A stretch of DNA of 64,000 nt from Gordonibacter faecis (lineage in GTDB: Bacteria > Actinomycetota > Coriobacteriia > Coriobacteriales > Eggerthellaceae), in the NCBI RefSeq assembly GCF_030077735.1, contig NZ_JASJEU010000008.1, positions 1 through 64,000 of the forward strand, given 5' to 3'. Below the pieces are notes generated by a model. The model was not told the origin of the DNA. It saw only the letters and a program-made list of their open reading frames with translations, and searched no databases. This document shows positions 8,504 through 17,069 of the stretch, piece by piece (within the stretch, counting starts at the first letter, position 1; each line of letters starts with the position of its first letter). The position numbers and the translations under genes are program-made.

Positions 8504-9211
8504 CTACCCTTCGCTGCGAGCCTTCTTCTGCAAAGCGGCGTAGGCAAGCCCGCCTGCGACCGCCAGCACAACGGTGACAGCGAGGGTGACCGCAGCGAGC
8601 GCCCAATCTCCGTTTGCGGCGAACCCGGCGGCGAGCGTGGATGAGACGACGGACGGGATGCGCCCGACGGTCGTGATCGTTGCGATTCTCCACCAGGGGC
8701 AATCGGTGAGCGCCGCCGCGTAGGTGAGGACGTCCTTCGGGGTGCCGGGGATAAGGAACACGACGAACATCGCCGCTTCGAGACGGGATGAGTCCCGCAA
8801 CCACGAGACGCCTTCGATCTGCTCGCGGGTGAAGAACAGCCGCACGACCCTCATCCCGAGCGCCCGGACTAGCCCTGTGACTGCGAGCGTGCCTGCGAGC
8901 GACCCGGCGAGGCACAGCGCCGTGCCGCCCCAGAACCCGAAGAGGTATCCCGCCGCGAGCTCGATCGGTTCGCCCGGCAGGACCGCGACGACGATCTGCG
9001 CGACAACGACCGCCACCATGGCGATCGGGGCGAGCAGGCCCCGATCGCCGATCCAGGCACGAACGGCGTCGATGTCCGAGAAGAACGACCAGAGCTTGGG
9101 ACCAAACGCGATTGCAAGCGCGATCGCTGTGATTGCCGCAGCGGCGCATGCGGCAATGCCGACAACACGCCTTTTTCCGAAGGGGCGAACTGCCGCGCTC
9201 CCTTTGCTCAT
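8504..9211 (-). CDS. TVP38/TMEM64-family (VTT domain) membrane protein
   Basis: This 235-residue integral membrane protein has about six hydrophobic segments. The signature of the SNARE-associated/VTT domain is visible: an acidic-loop region (VAVLPGEPIELAAGYLFG) and the conserved Pro-Gly loop FLIPGTPKDVLTYAAALT near residues 150-167. Related DedA and TVP38 proteins affect membrane lipid flipping and resistance to cationic agents. It follows the two-component pair on the same strand with a 61-base gap, so it may be part of an envelope-stress regulon. Its exact substrate is unknown. Confidence 0.85.
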   Translation of the reverse strand: MSKGSAAVRPFGKRRVVGIAACAAAAITAIALAIAFGPKLWSFFSDIDAVRAWIGDRGLLAPIAMVAVVVAQIVVAVLPGEPIELAAGYLFGFWGGTALCLAGSLAGTLAVTGLVRALGMRVVRLFFTREQIEGVSWLRDSSRLEAAMFVVFLIPGTPKDVLTYAAALTDCPWWRIATITTVGRIPSVVSSTLAAGFAANGDWALAAVTLAVTVVLAVAGGLAYAALQKKARSEG

Positions 9212-9272
9212 CCCGTCTTCCCTTCCCTCGTCGCTTTCAACACGAGCCTAGAGGAGGAAAGTCAAGAAAGGG

Positions 9273-10907
9273 TCAACGGTAGAGAATCTCCTCGCTCGCA
9301 TCGTCTTCGCTGCCATTGTCGGCAGAATCGGCGGGCACCTCAGGCGCAGAGAACGTCGCGGTCGCAATAGCTCCGCCTCCCTTTCGGTCGTCCACCTTGA
9401 TCGATCCGCCGTGCCTGGCGCACAGCACCGAGCAGACATATAGCCCAAGGCCCATGTGGCCGTCGGAACCGCCAGCAGACGCCGCCCGATCCTTGACTCC
9501 CCGCCAGAACGGCTCGAGCGCGCGGGCGGCGGCGTCGCCGAACCCGGGCCCATCGTCGGCGACCTCGAGGACGAGCGCGCCGTCTTCCCAGGACAGCCTG
9601 ACCTCGACGGTGGACCGCGCATGCCGCGCGGCGTTCGAGGCGAGGTTGTCTGCGACGCGAAGCACCGCTGCGGCGTCCGCCTCCACGACGGGAGGAAGCC
9701 CTCGCGACGAGACAGAGAGCGAGGCCCCGTACTCTTCCGCCACGGAGCGCGCGTCCTCCCGGATCCTCTCGAGGAGCGTTTCGCACGCGACGGGCACCGG
9801 GCGCACAGACGCGTCCTCGAGCGAGTCGAGCCCCGACATCGAGTCCGCGTACGTGGCAAGGCGCTCCGCCTGGCGCGATATGGCCGACGCCGCCGAAAGC
9901 ACGCGGTCGTCGTCCGACACCATGCCAATGAGCTCGGCCCTACCCCTGATGACCGTGAGCGGGGTGCGCAGGTCGTGCGCGAACGCGGCGTTCACGCGCC
10001 GGCGGCTCTCGGCGGCGCGCCACGTCTCTGTCTTGGCGCGCGCGAGCTCGGAGCGCATCTCCTCGAACCGGGCGCAGAGCCGCCCGAGCTCGTCTCCGCG
10101 CTGCGGGGACATCTCGAAATCGAGGTCGCCCGCCGCGATGCGCTGCGCGGCAGAATCCATCGCCGCCACGGGACCGAAGATTCTCGTGCGGTAGAAGCGC
10201 CGCCCCGCGACGACGAGGCAGACGACGAAGATGACGGGCACCGATGCGACGAAGGCCCACGCCGTCATACGGTACGCAACCGAATCCCCCGGATAGGGAA
10301 CGTAATATCCGACGTTCGAGACGATGGGCTTCTCGCCATCCGCGTTTTCGGGCAGCTGCTCAGTGAGGGCGAGAGCCGCCTCGAAGCCCGGTCGCGCAGG
10401 ACGCTCCGCGGCGTCGTAGGCGGCGATTTCGGAAAACGAGAGGGATTCGTCGTAGACGTCCGACACGCTCGCCGTCCACGAGACGTCGACAACCGTCCCA
10501 TCCGGGACTCCAGCAGGCGGGTCATCGAGAGAGATCGGCTTGGCATCGCCGCGTGCGCTTCCCTCGACGTAGAGAAAGACGGCGCTCGCTCCGAGGCTTT
10601 CGCCATCTGCGCCCATTTCGGTTCCGCCTTGCTCGTACAGGGAATCGAAGGCGGATAGCTCGTACCAGGACAACGTTTCGGCGGGCACGAGGGAGTTCGA
10701 CCCTTCGTCGAAGACGAACGTGCCCGAGTACGCGTACGGGTCGTCCGAAAGCGTGGTCTGCGCCAGAAGGCCGAACACGCCCGATGAGACTATCGACAAG
10801 ACAAGGGCGGCAGCAAGCGCGCCTGCAGCGTACAGCGCGAACGCCGCCTTCACCGAGCAGCCAGCCAGACGAGCGCGCAGCCCCTGCGCGGCGCCGCCTT
10901 CCCTCAC
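9273..10907 (-). CDS. Membrane sensor histidine kinase
   Basis: This 544-residue sensor kinase starts at a GTG that overlaps the response regulator stop as GTGA. Two transmembrane helices (about residues 14-38 and 215-236) bracket an extracytoplasmic sensor of about 175 residues rich in Ser, Asp and Tyr. A HAMP-like linker (RIAAGDLDFEMSP) follows. The phospho-acceptor box is FAHDLRTPLTVIRGR with His near residue 310, and the ATPase part shows NLASNAARHA, DDGPGF and GLGLYV motifs. It is a complete OmpR-type partner kinase for the regulator at 10904-11605. The signal is unknown. Confidence 0.92.
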   Translation of the reverse strand: MREGGAAQGLRARLAGCSVKAAFALYAAGALAAALVLSIVSSGVFGLLAQTTLSDDPYAYSGTFVFDEGSNSLVPAETLSWYELSAFDSLYEQGGTEMGADGESLGASAVFLYVEGSARGDAKPISLDDPPAGVPDGTVVDVSWTASVSDVYDESLSFSEIAAYDAAERPARPGFEAALALTEQLPENADGEKPIVSNVGYYVPYPGDSVAYRMTAWAFVASVPVIFVVCLVVAGRRFYRTRIFGPVAAMDSAAQRIAAGDLDFEMSPQRGDELGRLCARFEEMRSELARAKTETWRAAESRRRVNAAFAHDLRTPLTVIRGRAELIGMVSDDDRVLSAASAISRQAERLATYADSMSGLDSLEDASVRPVPVACETLLERIREDARSVAEEYGASLSVSSRGLPPVVEADAAAVLRVADNLASNAARHARSTVEVRLSWEDGALVLEVADDGPGFGDAAARALEPFWRGVKDRAASAGGSDGHMGLGLYVCSVLCARHGGSIKVDDRKGGGAIATATFSAPEVPADSADNGSEDDASEEILYR

Positions 10908-11605
10908 GCCCGCCACGAGTACCCCACTCCCCACGAGGTCTCGATGGGGTCGGCCTCGCAGCCCGCCTGCGCGAAGGCGCGGCGGATGCGGCGGATGTGC
11001 TCGGTGACGACCGACGAGTCCCCGGGTTCGTCCCATGCGAGCTCGCGGATCATGTCGCGGTCGAACACCTGGCCGGGCCGTTTGGCGAGCAGCGCGACGA
11101 TGTCGAAGTCCTTGCGGGCGAGATCGACCGGCCGCCCGTCGACGCGCGCCTCGCGGCGCCCGAAGTCGACCGAGACACCGTTCGAAAAGCCCACGACGGC
11201 GCGGTCCGACGCGCGCTCGCGGCGGGCGAGGTGCGCCCGCACCCGCGCGCCGAGAACCTCGAGCGAGAAGGGCTTCGTCACGTAGTCGTCGCCGCCCGCG
11301 GCGAACCCCGCGATGGCGTCGGCGTCCTCCACGCGCGCCGTGAGGAACACGATGGGGCACGCGACGGCGTCGCGCACCTTCGCGCACACCTCGAAGCCGT
11401 CGCCGTCCGGCAGGTTCACGTCGAGGAGGATGACGTCGGGCCCGCGCCTGCACGCCTCTATGGCGGACGCGGCGTCGCCCGCCACGAACGTGCGGCATCC
11501 CTCGAGCCCGAAGTAGTCCGCGAGCATGTCCGCGATGTCGCGCTCGTCCTCCACGATGAGCACGAGTGGGGATCTTCCCGTGACACTACCTCCCATACCG
11601 CCCAT
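10904..11605 (-). CDS. OmpR-family response regulator
   Basis: This 233-residue regulator has a receiver domain and a winged-helix DNA-binding domain. The acidic pair (VEDERD), phospho-acceptor Asp62 (LLDVNLPDGDGF), the Thr of FLTARV and Lys111 (DDYVTKPF) are all present. The C-terminus has the OmpR recognition region (DSSVVTEHIRRIRRAF, GVGYSWRA). The start MGGMGGSVTG was chosen because an AAGGG ribosome site precedes it; longer in-frame starts to 11689 add unconserved residues. It is the first gene of the operon with the kinase and probably controls the TVP38-like gene. Confidence 0.92.
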   Translation of the reverse strand: MGGMGGSVTGRSPLVLIVEDERDIADMLADYFGLEGCRTFVAGDAASAIEACRRGPDVILLDVNLPDGDGFEVCAKVRDAVACPIVFLTARVEDADAIAGFAAGGDDYVTKPFSLEVLGARVRAHLARRERASDRAVVGFSNGVSVDFGRREARVDGRPVDLARKDFDIVALLAKRPGQVFDRDMIRELAWDEPGDSSVVTEHIRRIRRAFAQAGCEADPIETSWGVGYSWRA

Positions 11606-11726
11606 CACCGCCCTTTCCATCGCCCATTGGGTTGAAGCACAAGGATAAACCCGAATAGTCAACAAACAATCAAATTGCATCCTGGGCATAACGCGGAGAA
11701 AAGCTATCTTGCCTCGCGCCTACTGC

Positions 11727-11927
11727 TTAGATAAATCGGCCGAGCCCGACCCCCAGCTCCATGCACAGCCTCACGAACTCGTCGGCTCTCATTACGCGCT
11801 CGCCGTTGAGGACGCGCCAAAGGCGTTTCCGATCGACGCCTATGCGGCGCGCGAGCTCGGCGACGGGGATACCTCGCTCCCAGCGCGCCTGCTCCATCCT
11901 CGCAGCTATGAGGTCGATGTGCTTCAT
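11727..11927 (-). CDS. Module-capping small XRE HTH protein, copy 3
   Basis: This is the shortest intact copy (66 residues) and defines the minimal cassette protein: MKHIDLIAARMEQARWERGI followed by an XRE helix-turn-helix (VAELARRIGVDRKRLWRVLN) and ending GVGLGRFI. Its ATG overlaps the TGA of the DtxR gene as ATGA, so it is translationally coupled as the last gene of the ABC-pair/DtxR operon. The lack of any C-terminal tail shows that the tails of other copies are not essential. It may act as a regulator of its own module, but no target site can be assigned. Confidence 0.85.
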   Translation of the reverse strand: MKHIDLIAARMEQARWERGIPVAELARRIGVDRKRLWRVLNGERVMRADEFVRLCMELGVGLGRFI

Positions 11928-12331
11928 GTCTCTTCCGGGCGCTCCGACGCGGCGCGGCTTCCGGGCCGTCGCCCGCCGTGGCCGAGGCGGGCGGCGAGCT
12001 TCCTGAACGACTCCTCCGACAGGCAGTGCTCCATGCGGCAGGCCTCGGCCGAGGCGGTCTCGGCGTCCACGCCGGACTCGGCGAGCAGCCGCTCGAAGAA
12101 GCGGTGCTTGGCGAGGGTGGCCTCGGCGAGGCGCCCGCCCTCCTCGGTCAGCCGCACGTCGCGGCCGACCACCTCGGCGAGGCCCCTGCGCGCCAGGTTG
12201 CCGAGCGCCTTGGTGACGCTCGGCTTGGCGACGCCCATGCGCTCGGCGATGTCCACGTTGCGGCACGACCCGCGCAGGCGGCGGATCACGAGGATGGCCT
12301 CGAGGTAGTCCTCTTGCGACTCACGAAGCAT
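11924..12331 (-). CDS. DtxR/MntR-family metal-dependent regulator
   Basis: This 135-residue protein begins with SQEDYLEAILVIRRL and has a winged helix (NVDIAERMGVAKPSVTKALG). The dimerisation and metal-binding part, KHRFFERLLAESGVDAETAS then EACRMEHCLSEESF, is characteristic of DtxR/MntR regulators that sense iron or manganese. It lacks the SH3-like third domain, so it is a short MntR-like type. Its start overlaps the end of the upstream ABC gene by 11 bases and its stop overlaps the HTH cassette. A DtxR protein at the end of a siderophore-importer-like operon implies metal-dependent control of uptake. Confidence 0.88.
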   Translation of the reverse strand: MLRESQEDYLEAILVIRRLRGSCRNVDIAERMGVAKPSVTKALGNLARRGLAEVVGRDVRLTEEGGRLAEATLAKHRFFERLLAESGVDAETASAEACRMEHCLSEESFRKLAARLGHGGRRPGSRAASERPEET

Positions 12332-14123
12332 CGGTCGGCTCCTCGCGGAGATCGCCTGCAGGCGCGCCGCCTATGCGCCAGCCCTCCGCGCGGCTGCGGA
12401 TCTCGACGAAGCGGCGGTACGTCCCCTCCTGCCCGAGCAGCTCCTCGTGCGTGCCGCGCTGCACGATCCTGCCGCCCTCGACGACGAGGATCTGGTCGGC
12501 ATGCTCGATGGTCGCGAGCCTGTGCGCGATGACGACCACCGTCTTCCCCCGCGTGAGCTCGGAAAGCGCTCCCTGTATGAGGGACTCGTTCTCTGGGTCG
12601 ATGCTCGCCGTCGCCTCGTCGAGGATCACGATCGGGGCGTCCTTGAGCAGCGCCCTGGCGATGGAGATGCGCTGCTTTTGGCCACCGGAGAGGGCGCTTC
12701 CGGCCTCGCCCACCAAGGTTTCGTAGCCATCCGGAAGCTCGCGGACGAACTCGTCGACCCGCGCCCTGCGCGCCGCCTCGACGACCTCTTCGTGCGTGGC
12801 GCCCGGGCGCCCGAAGCGAATGTTGTTCTCGATGGTGTCGTTGAACAAGTAGACATTCTGGAAAACCGCCGAGAAGTTCCTCAGAAGGCTATCGCAGGTC
12901 AACTCTCGCACGTCATGCCCCCCGACGAGAACCGAGCCCTCGTCGACATCCCAGAAGCGCATCATGAGGTTGGCGATCGTCGTCTTGCCCGATCCGCTCG
13001 GGCCCACGATGGCGCACGTCGTCTTCTCCGGAATGTCGCACGACACGCCCGACAGCACCTTCGCACCCGATTCGCGACCGTACGAGAACGAGACGCCTCG
13101 CAGCTCGATACCGTGCTCAGTAAGGGGGACGTCTCGGCCGTCGGAATCGATGTAGGGGGCGTTCTCTATGGCGTCGATACGGTTCATGATGTCATCGAGA
13201 TCGCCGAGCATGTGGGCGGAATCGTTCACGCGCTCGACGCCGGAGAACACGGTGAACGAGAATGCGCAGAGGGCAAGGAGCATCCAGAGCTCGATGCCGC
13301 CGTTCGCATATCCCCACACGGCAGACGCCACGACGCCGACGCTCGCCAACTTGAACGCAACGAGGTGGACGAGATTGCGAGGCGTGAAGCCGAACTCGAT
13401 CGCGATGCGCGCCTCCTTCAGCCTCCTTATCGTTGCCAGGATGGGCCGCATCGCGGCCCCTCCATGGCCGTACGACTTCGCCGTTCCGAGCCCCCGGACG
13501 TACTCGACGATATCCCCAGCGAGTTGTTCGGTCTCCGCATGCGCCCTCGGCGTCAGGCGCTTCGAGACCCTGTTCACCGCCGTGAGCGCGAGGCAGGATA
13601 CGACGGTGCCGGCGAGGGCGGCAAATCCGGCCATCGGCTCGAGGATGAAGAGGAACGCCACAACTGCGGCAAGGTTTACGTAGCCGTTGATAACTGCGTC
13701 GACCATCTTCATGCCCTGAAGCTCCAAGATGCCCAGTTCCGTGGTCGCCGTCGCCAGTATGTCGCCCGTCTTGACCTCGTCGAAATAGCCGAGTGGGACG
13801 CGCTTCAAGACGTTGCCGATCTTGATGCGATCCTCAGGCGCCACCTCGTATCCGATCGACTCCTGCAACCGGTTCTTCCCGTATGTCAGGATGAAGCGCA
13901 AGCCTATGCAGGCGATGAGCGCCAGAAGCGACCACCAGACCCACGACGGGTCGAGCTCCTGGATGCCGCGAGCATCCTCCGCGACGCAGGCGAGCAGCCA
14001 GGCCGCGAGCATCACGGGCGCGGCCGTTGCCCACGTCATGAAGAACGAGCAGACGCAGCCAAGGATGAGCCTTTTCTTGTAAGGGCCGGTCCAGCGGACG
14101 ATTCTCATGAGAGCCTTGATCAT
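12321..14123 (-). CDS. ABC transporter, fused permease-ATPase, IrtB/YbtQ-like
   Basis: This 600-residue half-transporter has an exporter-type six-helix membrane domain and a C-terminal ATPase: Walker A GPSGSGKTT near residue 373, signature LSGGQKQRISIARAL near 479, and DEATASIDPENE. The start MIKALMRIVRW overlaps the upstream stop as ATGA. It forms a pair with the gene at 14120-15916, expected to act as a heterodimer. The DPENE ending of the D-loop and the association with AraC, DtxR and an ECF transporter resemble the siderophore importers IrtAB and YbtPQ, which have exporter folds but import. Direction of transport is inferred. Confidence 0.85.
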   Translation of the reverse strand: MIKALMRIVRWTGPYKKRLILGCVCSFFMTWATAAPVMLAAWLLACVAEDARGIQELDPSWVWWSLLALIACIGLRFILTYGKNRLQESIGYEVAPEDRIKIGNVLKRVPLGYFDEVKTGDILATATTELGILELQGMKMVDAVINGYVNLAAVVAFLFILEPMAGFAALAGTVVSCLALTAVNRVSKRLTPRAHAETEQLAGDIVEYVRGLGTAKSYGHGGAAMRPILATIRRLKEARIAIEFGFTPRNLVHLVAFKLASVGVVASAVWGYANGGIELWMLLALCAFSFTVFSGVERVNDSAHMLGDLDDIMNRIDAIENAPYIDSDGRDVPLTEHGIELRGVSFSYGRESGAKVLSGVSCDIPEKTTCAIVGPSGSGKTTIANLMMRFWDVDEGSVLVGGHDVRELTCDSLLRNFSAVFQNVYLFNDTIENNIRFGRPGATHEEVVEAARRARVDEFVRELPDGYETLVGEAGSALSGGQKQRISIARALLKDAPIVILDEATASIDPENESLIQGALSELTRGKTVVVIAHRLATIEHADQILVVEGGRIVQRGTHEELLGQEGTYRRFVEIRSRAEGWRIGGAPAGDLREEPTDAS

Positions 14124-15916
14124 CGGGAGCCCCCTTTCTGGCCACTCGATCCAGCCGCCCAGCTCCTCGCCCCGATGTGCGCCCTCCACATGCGCCCGTA
14201 GAGCGAGCATTTTGCGAGAAGGTCGTCATGGGTCCCTTGGTCGACGATCGAGCCCTTGTCGATAACGACGATGTTGTCTGCAGCCGTGATCGTCGAGAGC
14301 CGATGGGCTATGACCACAAGCGTCTTTCCGGCCGAGAGCTTCGCGATAGAGCGCTGGATCTTGTCCTCGTTCTCCGGATCGGTGAACGCGGTGGCCTCGT
14401 CGAGGAGGACGATCGGCGCGTCTTTGAGGATCGCGCGGGCTATCGAGATGCGCTGGCGCTCCCCGCCGGAAAGGGCGCCGCCGGCCGCACCGGCTTGCGT
14501 GTCATAGCCTTGCGGGAGCTTCGACACGAACTCGTCGCAGCAAGCAGCCCTGGCGGCCTCGGCGACCTCCTCGTCCGTCGCCTGCGGCCGGCCGAGACGG
14601 ATGTTCTCCCGGATCGTTGCATCGAAGAGGTAGTTGTCCTGGGCGACGAAGCTCACGAGTTCGGACAGCTGGTCGAGGGGCATCTCGCGGACGTCCACGC
14701 CGCCCACGGTGACCGATCCGCCGCACACGTCCCAATGGCGCGCGACAAGGCGGGCGATGGTCGACTTGCCCGAGCCGGAAGGGCCCACCAGAGCGGTGAA
14801 CGAGCCCTGCGGAATCGCGAGGGACACCCCATGGAGGACATCGTCGCCCTCGTCGTAGGCAAACCTCACATCCTTCATCTCGATCGACGCGTCGAGCGGC
14901 AGCGCCCGCTCGGCGGGATCGGAGAGCTCGGGCAGGTCGAGGAACTCTCTCGTGTCCGCGACGGCGTACTCCATGGACTTCATCTCGTTGACGAACGAGG
15001 TGAACCTCATGATCGGGTCAACGACGGCAAGCGCCAAAATCACGCACATCGCGAATTGCGACGGGGAGAGCGCTCCCGCGAAGTACATCCAAAGTCCGAC
15101 GGGCAGCACGCCCAGAAGCGTCGTCGGCATGATGCTCGCCATGAGGTTCATGCCGACCCACGTCGAGCGGAACCATCCCATCGTGTAGTCCTTGAAGCTT
15201 CGCACCGCATCCGCGTACTTCCGATACGAGTCGCTCGCCTGGTTGAACGCCTTGACTACCTGGATGCCCTCGATGTACTCGACGATCACGCTGTTCACGT
15301 GGTTGCTCTCGGCCATGTACGCCGCGTACCTGGCATTGAACTCCTTCAGGCTCGACGCGAATATGCCGAGCCCTATGGGCACGGACACGAGGCAGGCAGC
15401 CGCCATGCGCCAGTCGATGGCCACGAGCCACGCCGCGAGCCCCAGGGCGAGGAGCGTCGACCCGGAAAGCTCGGGGATCATATGGGCGAGCGGGACCTCG
15501 ATCCCCTCGATCCTGTCGAGGAAGACGTTCTTTATCTGCCCGATGCTCTTCCCCTGCACGGTGCCGAGCGACGCCCTCATCAGCTTTTCGACGAAGTCCC
15601 GGCGTAGCGTCTCAAGGATGGTGTAGGCGGAGACGTGGGACAGGAGCGTCGAAATGCCGAAGAGCGCCTTGCTTGCGACATGCGATCCCGCGGCCAGGCA
15701 GAGCCAGGGGGCTGCGATCTCGAACGTGAGCCGCCCCTCCATGGCCGCCTCTACGATGCGGAACACCGCATAGAAGGGAACGAACCCCGTCCCGACGCTC
15801 GCTATCGACGCGGCGAGCGATAGCGCCATCTTTCCTTTGCATCTCCCAGAGTACGAGAGGAGCGTCCCCAGCCAGGAACGCCCCCCTTCGCCCCTGTGCC
15901 TGCCGGTTCCAGCCAT
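14120..15916 (-). CDS. ABC transporter, fused permease-ATPase, IrtA/YbtP-like
   Basis: This is the 598-residue partner of the next gene. It has an N-terminal membrane domain with about six helices and a C-terminal ATPase with Walker A GPSGSGKST near residue 376, signature LSGGERQRISIARAI, and DEATAFTDPENE. The ATAF-DPENE D-loop is close to that of the yersiniabactin/mycobactin importers rather than to multidrug exporters such as MsbA. It is the first gene of the operon ABC-ABC-DtxR-HTH. A TAAGGCTTATTATT box lies about 50 bases upstream and is shared with the ECF operon, so the two operons probably respond to the same signal. Confidence 0.85.
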   Translation of the reverse strand: MAGTGRHRGEGGRSWLGTLLSYSGRCKGKMALSLAASIASVGTGFVPFYAVFRIVEAAMEGRLTFEIAAPWLCLAAGSHVASKALFGISTLLSHVSAYTILETLRRDFVEKLMRASLGTVQGKSIGQIKNVFLDRIEGIEVPLAHMIPELSGSTLLALGLAAWLVAIDWRMAAACLVSVPIGLGIFASSLKEFNARYAAYMAESNHVNSVIVEYIEGIQVVKAFNQASDSYRKYADAVRSFKDYTMGWFRSTWVGMNLMASIMPTTLLGVLPVGLWMYFAGALSPSQFAMCVILALAVVDPIMRFTSFVNEMKSMEYAVADTREFLDLPELSDPAERALPLDASIEMKDVRFAYDEGDDVLHGVSLAIPQGSFTALVGPSGSGKSTIARLVARHWDVCGGSVTVGGVDVREMPLDQLSELVSFVAQDNYLFDATIRENIRLGRPQATDEEVAEAARAACCDEFVSKLPQGYDTQAGAAGGALSGGERQRISIARAILKDAPIVLLDEATAFTDPENEDKIQRSIAKLSAGKTLVVIAHRLSTITAADNIVVIDKGSIVDQGTHDDLLAKCSLYGRMWRAHIGARSWAAGSSGQKGGSR

Positions 15917-15964
15917 AGCATCACATCCCCGTCCTGCCCGTATGGCCGGGCAATAGAAGTTAAC

Positions 15965-15978
15965 TAAGGCTTATTATT
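15965..15978. promoter_or_regulatory. Shared box upstream of the IrtA/YbtP-like operon
   Basis: TAAGGCTTATTATT differs at only two of 14 positions from TTAGGCTTACTATT at 19883-19896, upstream of the ECF transporter operon. The two AT-rich boxes stand out in GC-rich sequence. Candidate binders are the DtxR protein (11924-12331) or the AraC protein (16047-17063). Confidence 0.5.
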
Positions 15979-16046
15979 GGGCAGAGCGGGAGGGGGTTCA
16001 GCTCCATCTGGGCGACGCTCGCCCAGATGGTCGGAAACGGCGGCGC

Positions 16047-17063
16047 CTACCGCAATGAGCGGCGATAGCCGGCGGGAGAGACGCCCCACGCCGACTTGAA
16101 GGCGGCGGAGAACTTGGACGGGCTGTCGTAGCCCACCGCGGCCCCGATGTCTGCCACCTTCATCTCGGACTCCCTGAGGAGCTGGGCCGCGAGATCCATC
16201 TTGAGGCGCCGGAAGTACGCGGCGGGAGAGGACCCGTACACGCCCTTGAAGCACGCCTTGAACGTCGTGAGCGGCATGTGCGCGAGGCTTGCCGCCTCCT
16301 CGACGGTCACCGTCGAGGATAGGTCGCGCGCGATGCTGTCCCTCACTTGCTTGACCCGAGCAACCTGCGATTTCGGGAAGTACGCCATGCCGTTTGCCGG
16401 GAGCGGGTCGAGCACGTGGAGCAGCAGCAGGAGCTCGAGCGCCTTGATCTGGCAGTAGCTCTTCCGGATTCTTTCCGGGGTCACGCTGAGCTCCGAGAAT
16501 ATGTGCGCGGCTCCTTCGCAGCGGTGGAGCAGGAACGGGGTCCCGTCGAGGCAGTATCTGCGACGAAGCCTGCGCAGGTCGACGGGGAACCCCTCGAGCG
16601 CCCGGAGGATCGACCTCTGGGCGCGCTCGACCTCGTAGGTGACCGTGACGCCCCGGTACCTGCCCGTGGGGAGCAGGAACTCCCCGGAATGGTTCGACCT
16701 GTCGTCGACCTTGATGTCCCCGGCTGCGACGTAGGCGCACGACCCGCCCGCCATGGGCTGCTCGAGGCGCCCCTCCTCGCACCAGTCGACGCAAAGGACC
16801 TCTGCCGAGGTGGAGAACCCTGAGACGCAGCGCTCCATATGGAAGTCGTTGAACGAGATCATTATCCCGGGAAGCGGCTCGACGAGCGACATCGAGCCGG
16901 CGCCCGACTCGGTCTCGATCTCGAGCAGGCCCGAGTCCCCGTTGATGTCGATCCGAACCTCGCCCTCGATGGCGCGCTCCGGCGCATCCCCGAGCACCCG
17001 CGCGGGCAGCAGCCCCCTGCTAGAAAAAATGTCCGACGGAATGTCCACGATCCACCTCCTCAC
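16047..17063 (-). CDS. AraC-family transcriptional activator
   Basis: This 338-residue regulator has a C-terminal AraC/XylS DNA-binding domain of about 100 residues with both helix-turn-helix units (TVEEAASLAHMPLTTFKACF and VADIGAAVGYDSPSKFSAAF then GVSPAGYRRSL). The N-terminal part is a probable ligand-binding domain without a recognised motif. It begins 6 bases after the fused ECF ATPase gene and lies 130 bases before the ABC pair. In yersiniabactin and pyochelin systems an AraC protein (YbtA, PchR) senses the siderophore, and the same role is plausible here. Confidence 0.87.
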   Translation of the reverse strand: MRRWIVDIPSDIFSSRGLLPARVLGDAPERAIEGEVRIDINGDSGLLEIETESGAGSMSLVEPLPGIMISFNDFHMERCVSGFSTSAEVLCVDWCEEGRLEQPMAGGSCAYVAAGDIKVDDRSNHSGEFLLPTGRYRGVTVTYEVERAQRSILRALEGFPVDLRRLRRRYCLDGTPFLLHRCEGAAHIFSELSVTPERIRKSYCQIKALELLLLLHVLDPLPANGMAYFPKSQVARVKQVRDSIARDLSSTVTVEEAASLAHMPLTTFKACFKGVYGSSPAAYFRRLKMDLAAQLLRESEMKVADIGAAVGYDSPSKFSAAFKSAWGVSPAGYRRSLR

Positions 17064-17069
17064 ACCATC

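Noticed and set aside
11727..12331. The HTH and DtxR genes as one fused gene
   Set aside because: They are in different frames with an ATGA overlap, so they are two coupled genes, not a fusion.
12447..14201. A 584-codon plus-strand frame opposite an ABC transporter
   Set aside because: The composition is antisense-like, and the minus strand has a full ABC permease-ATPase with all motifs.
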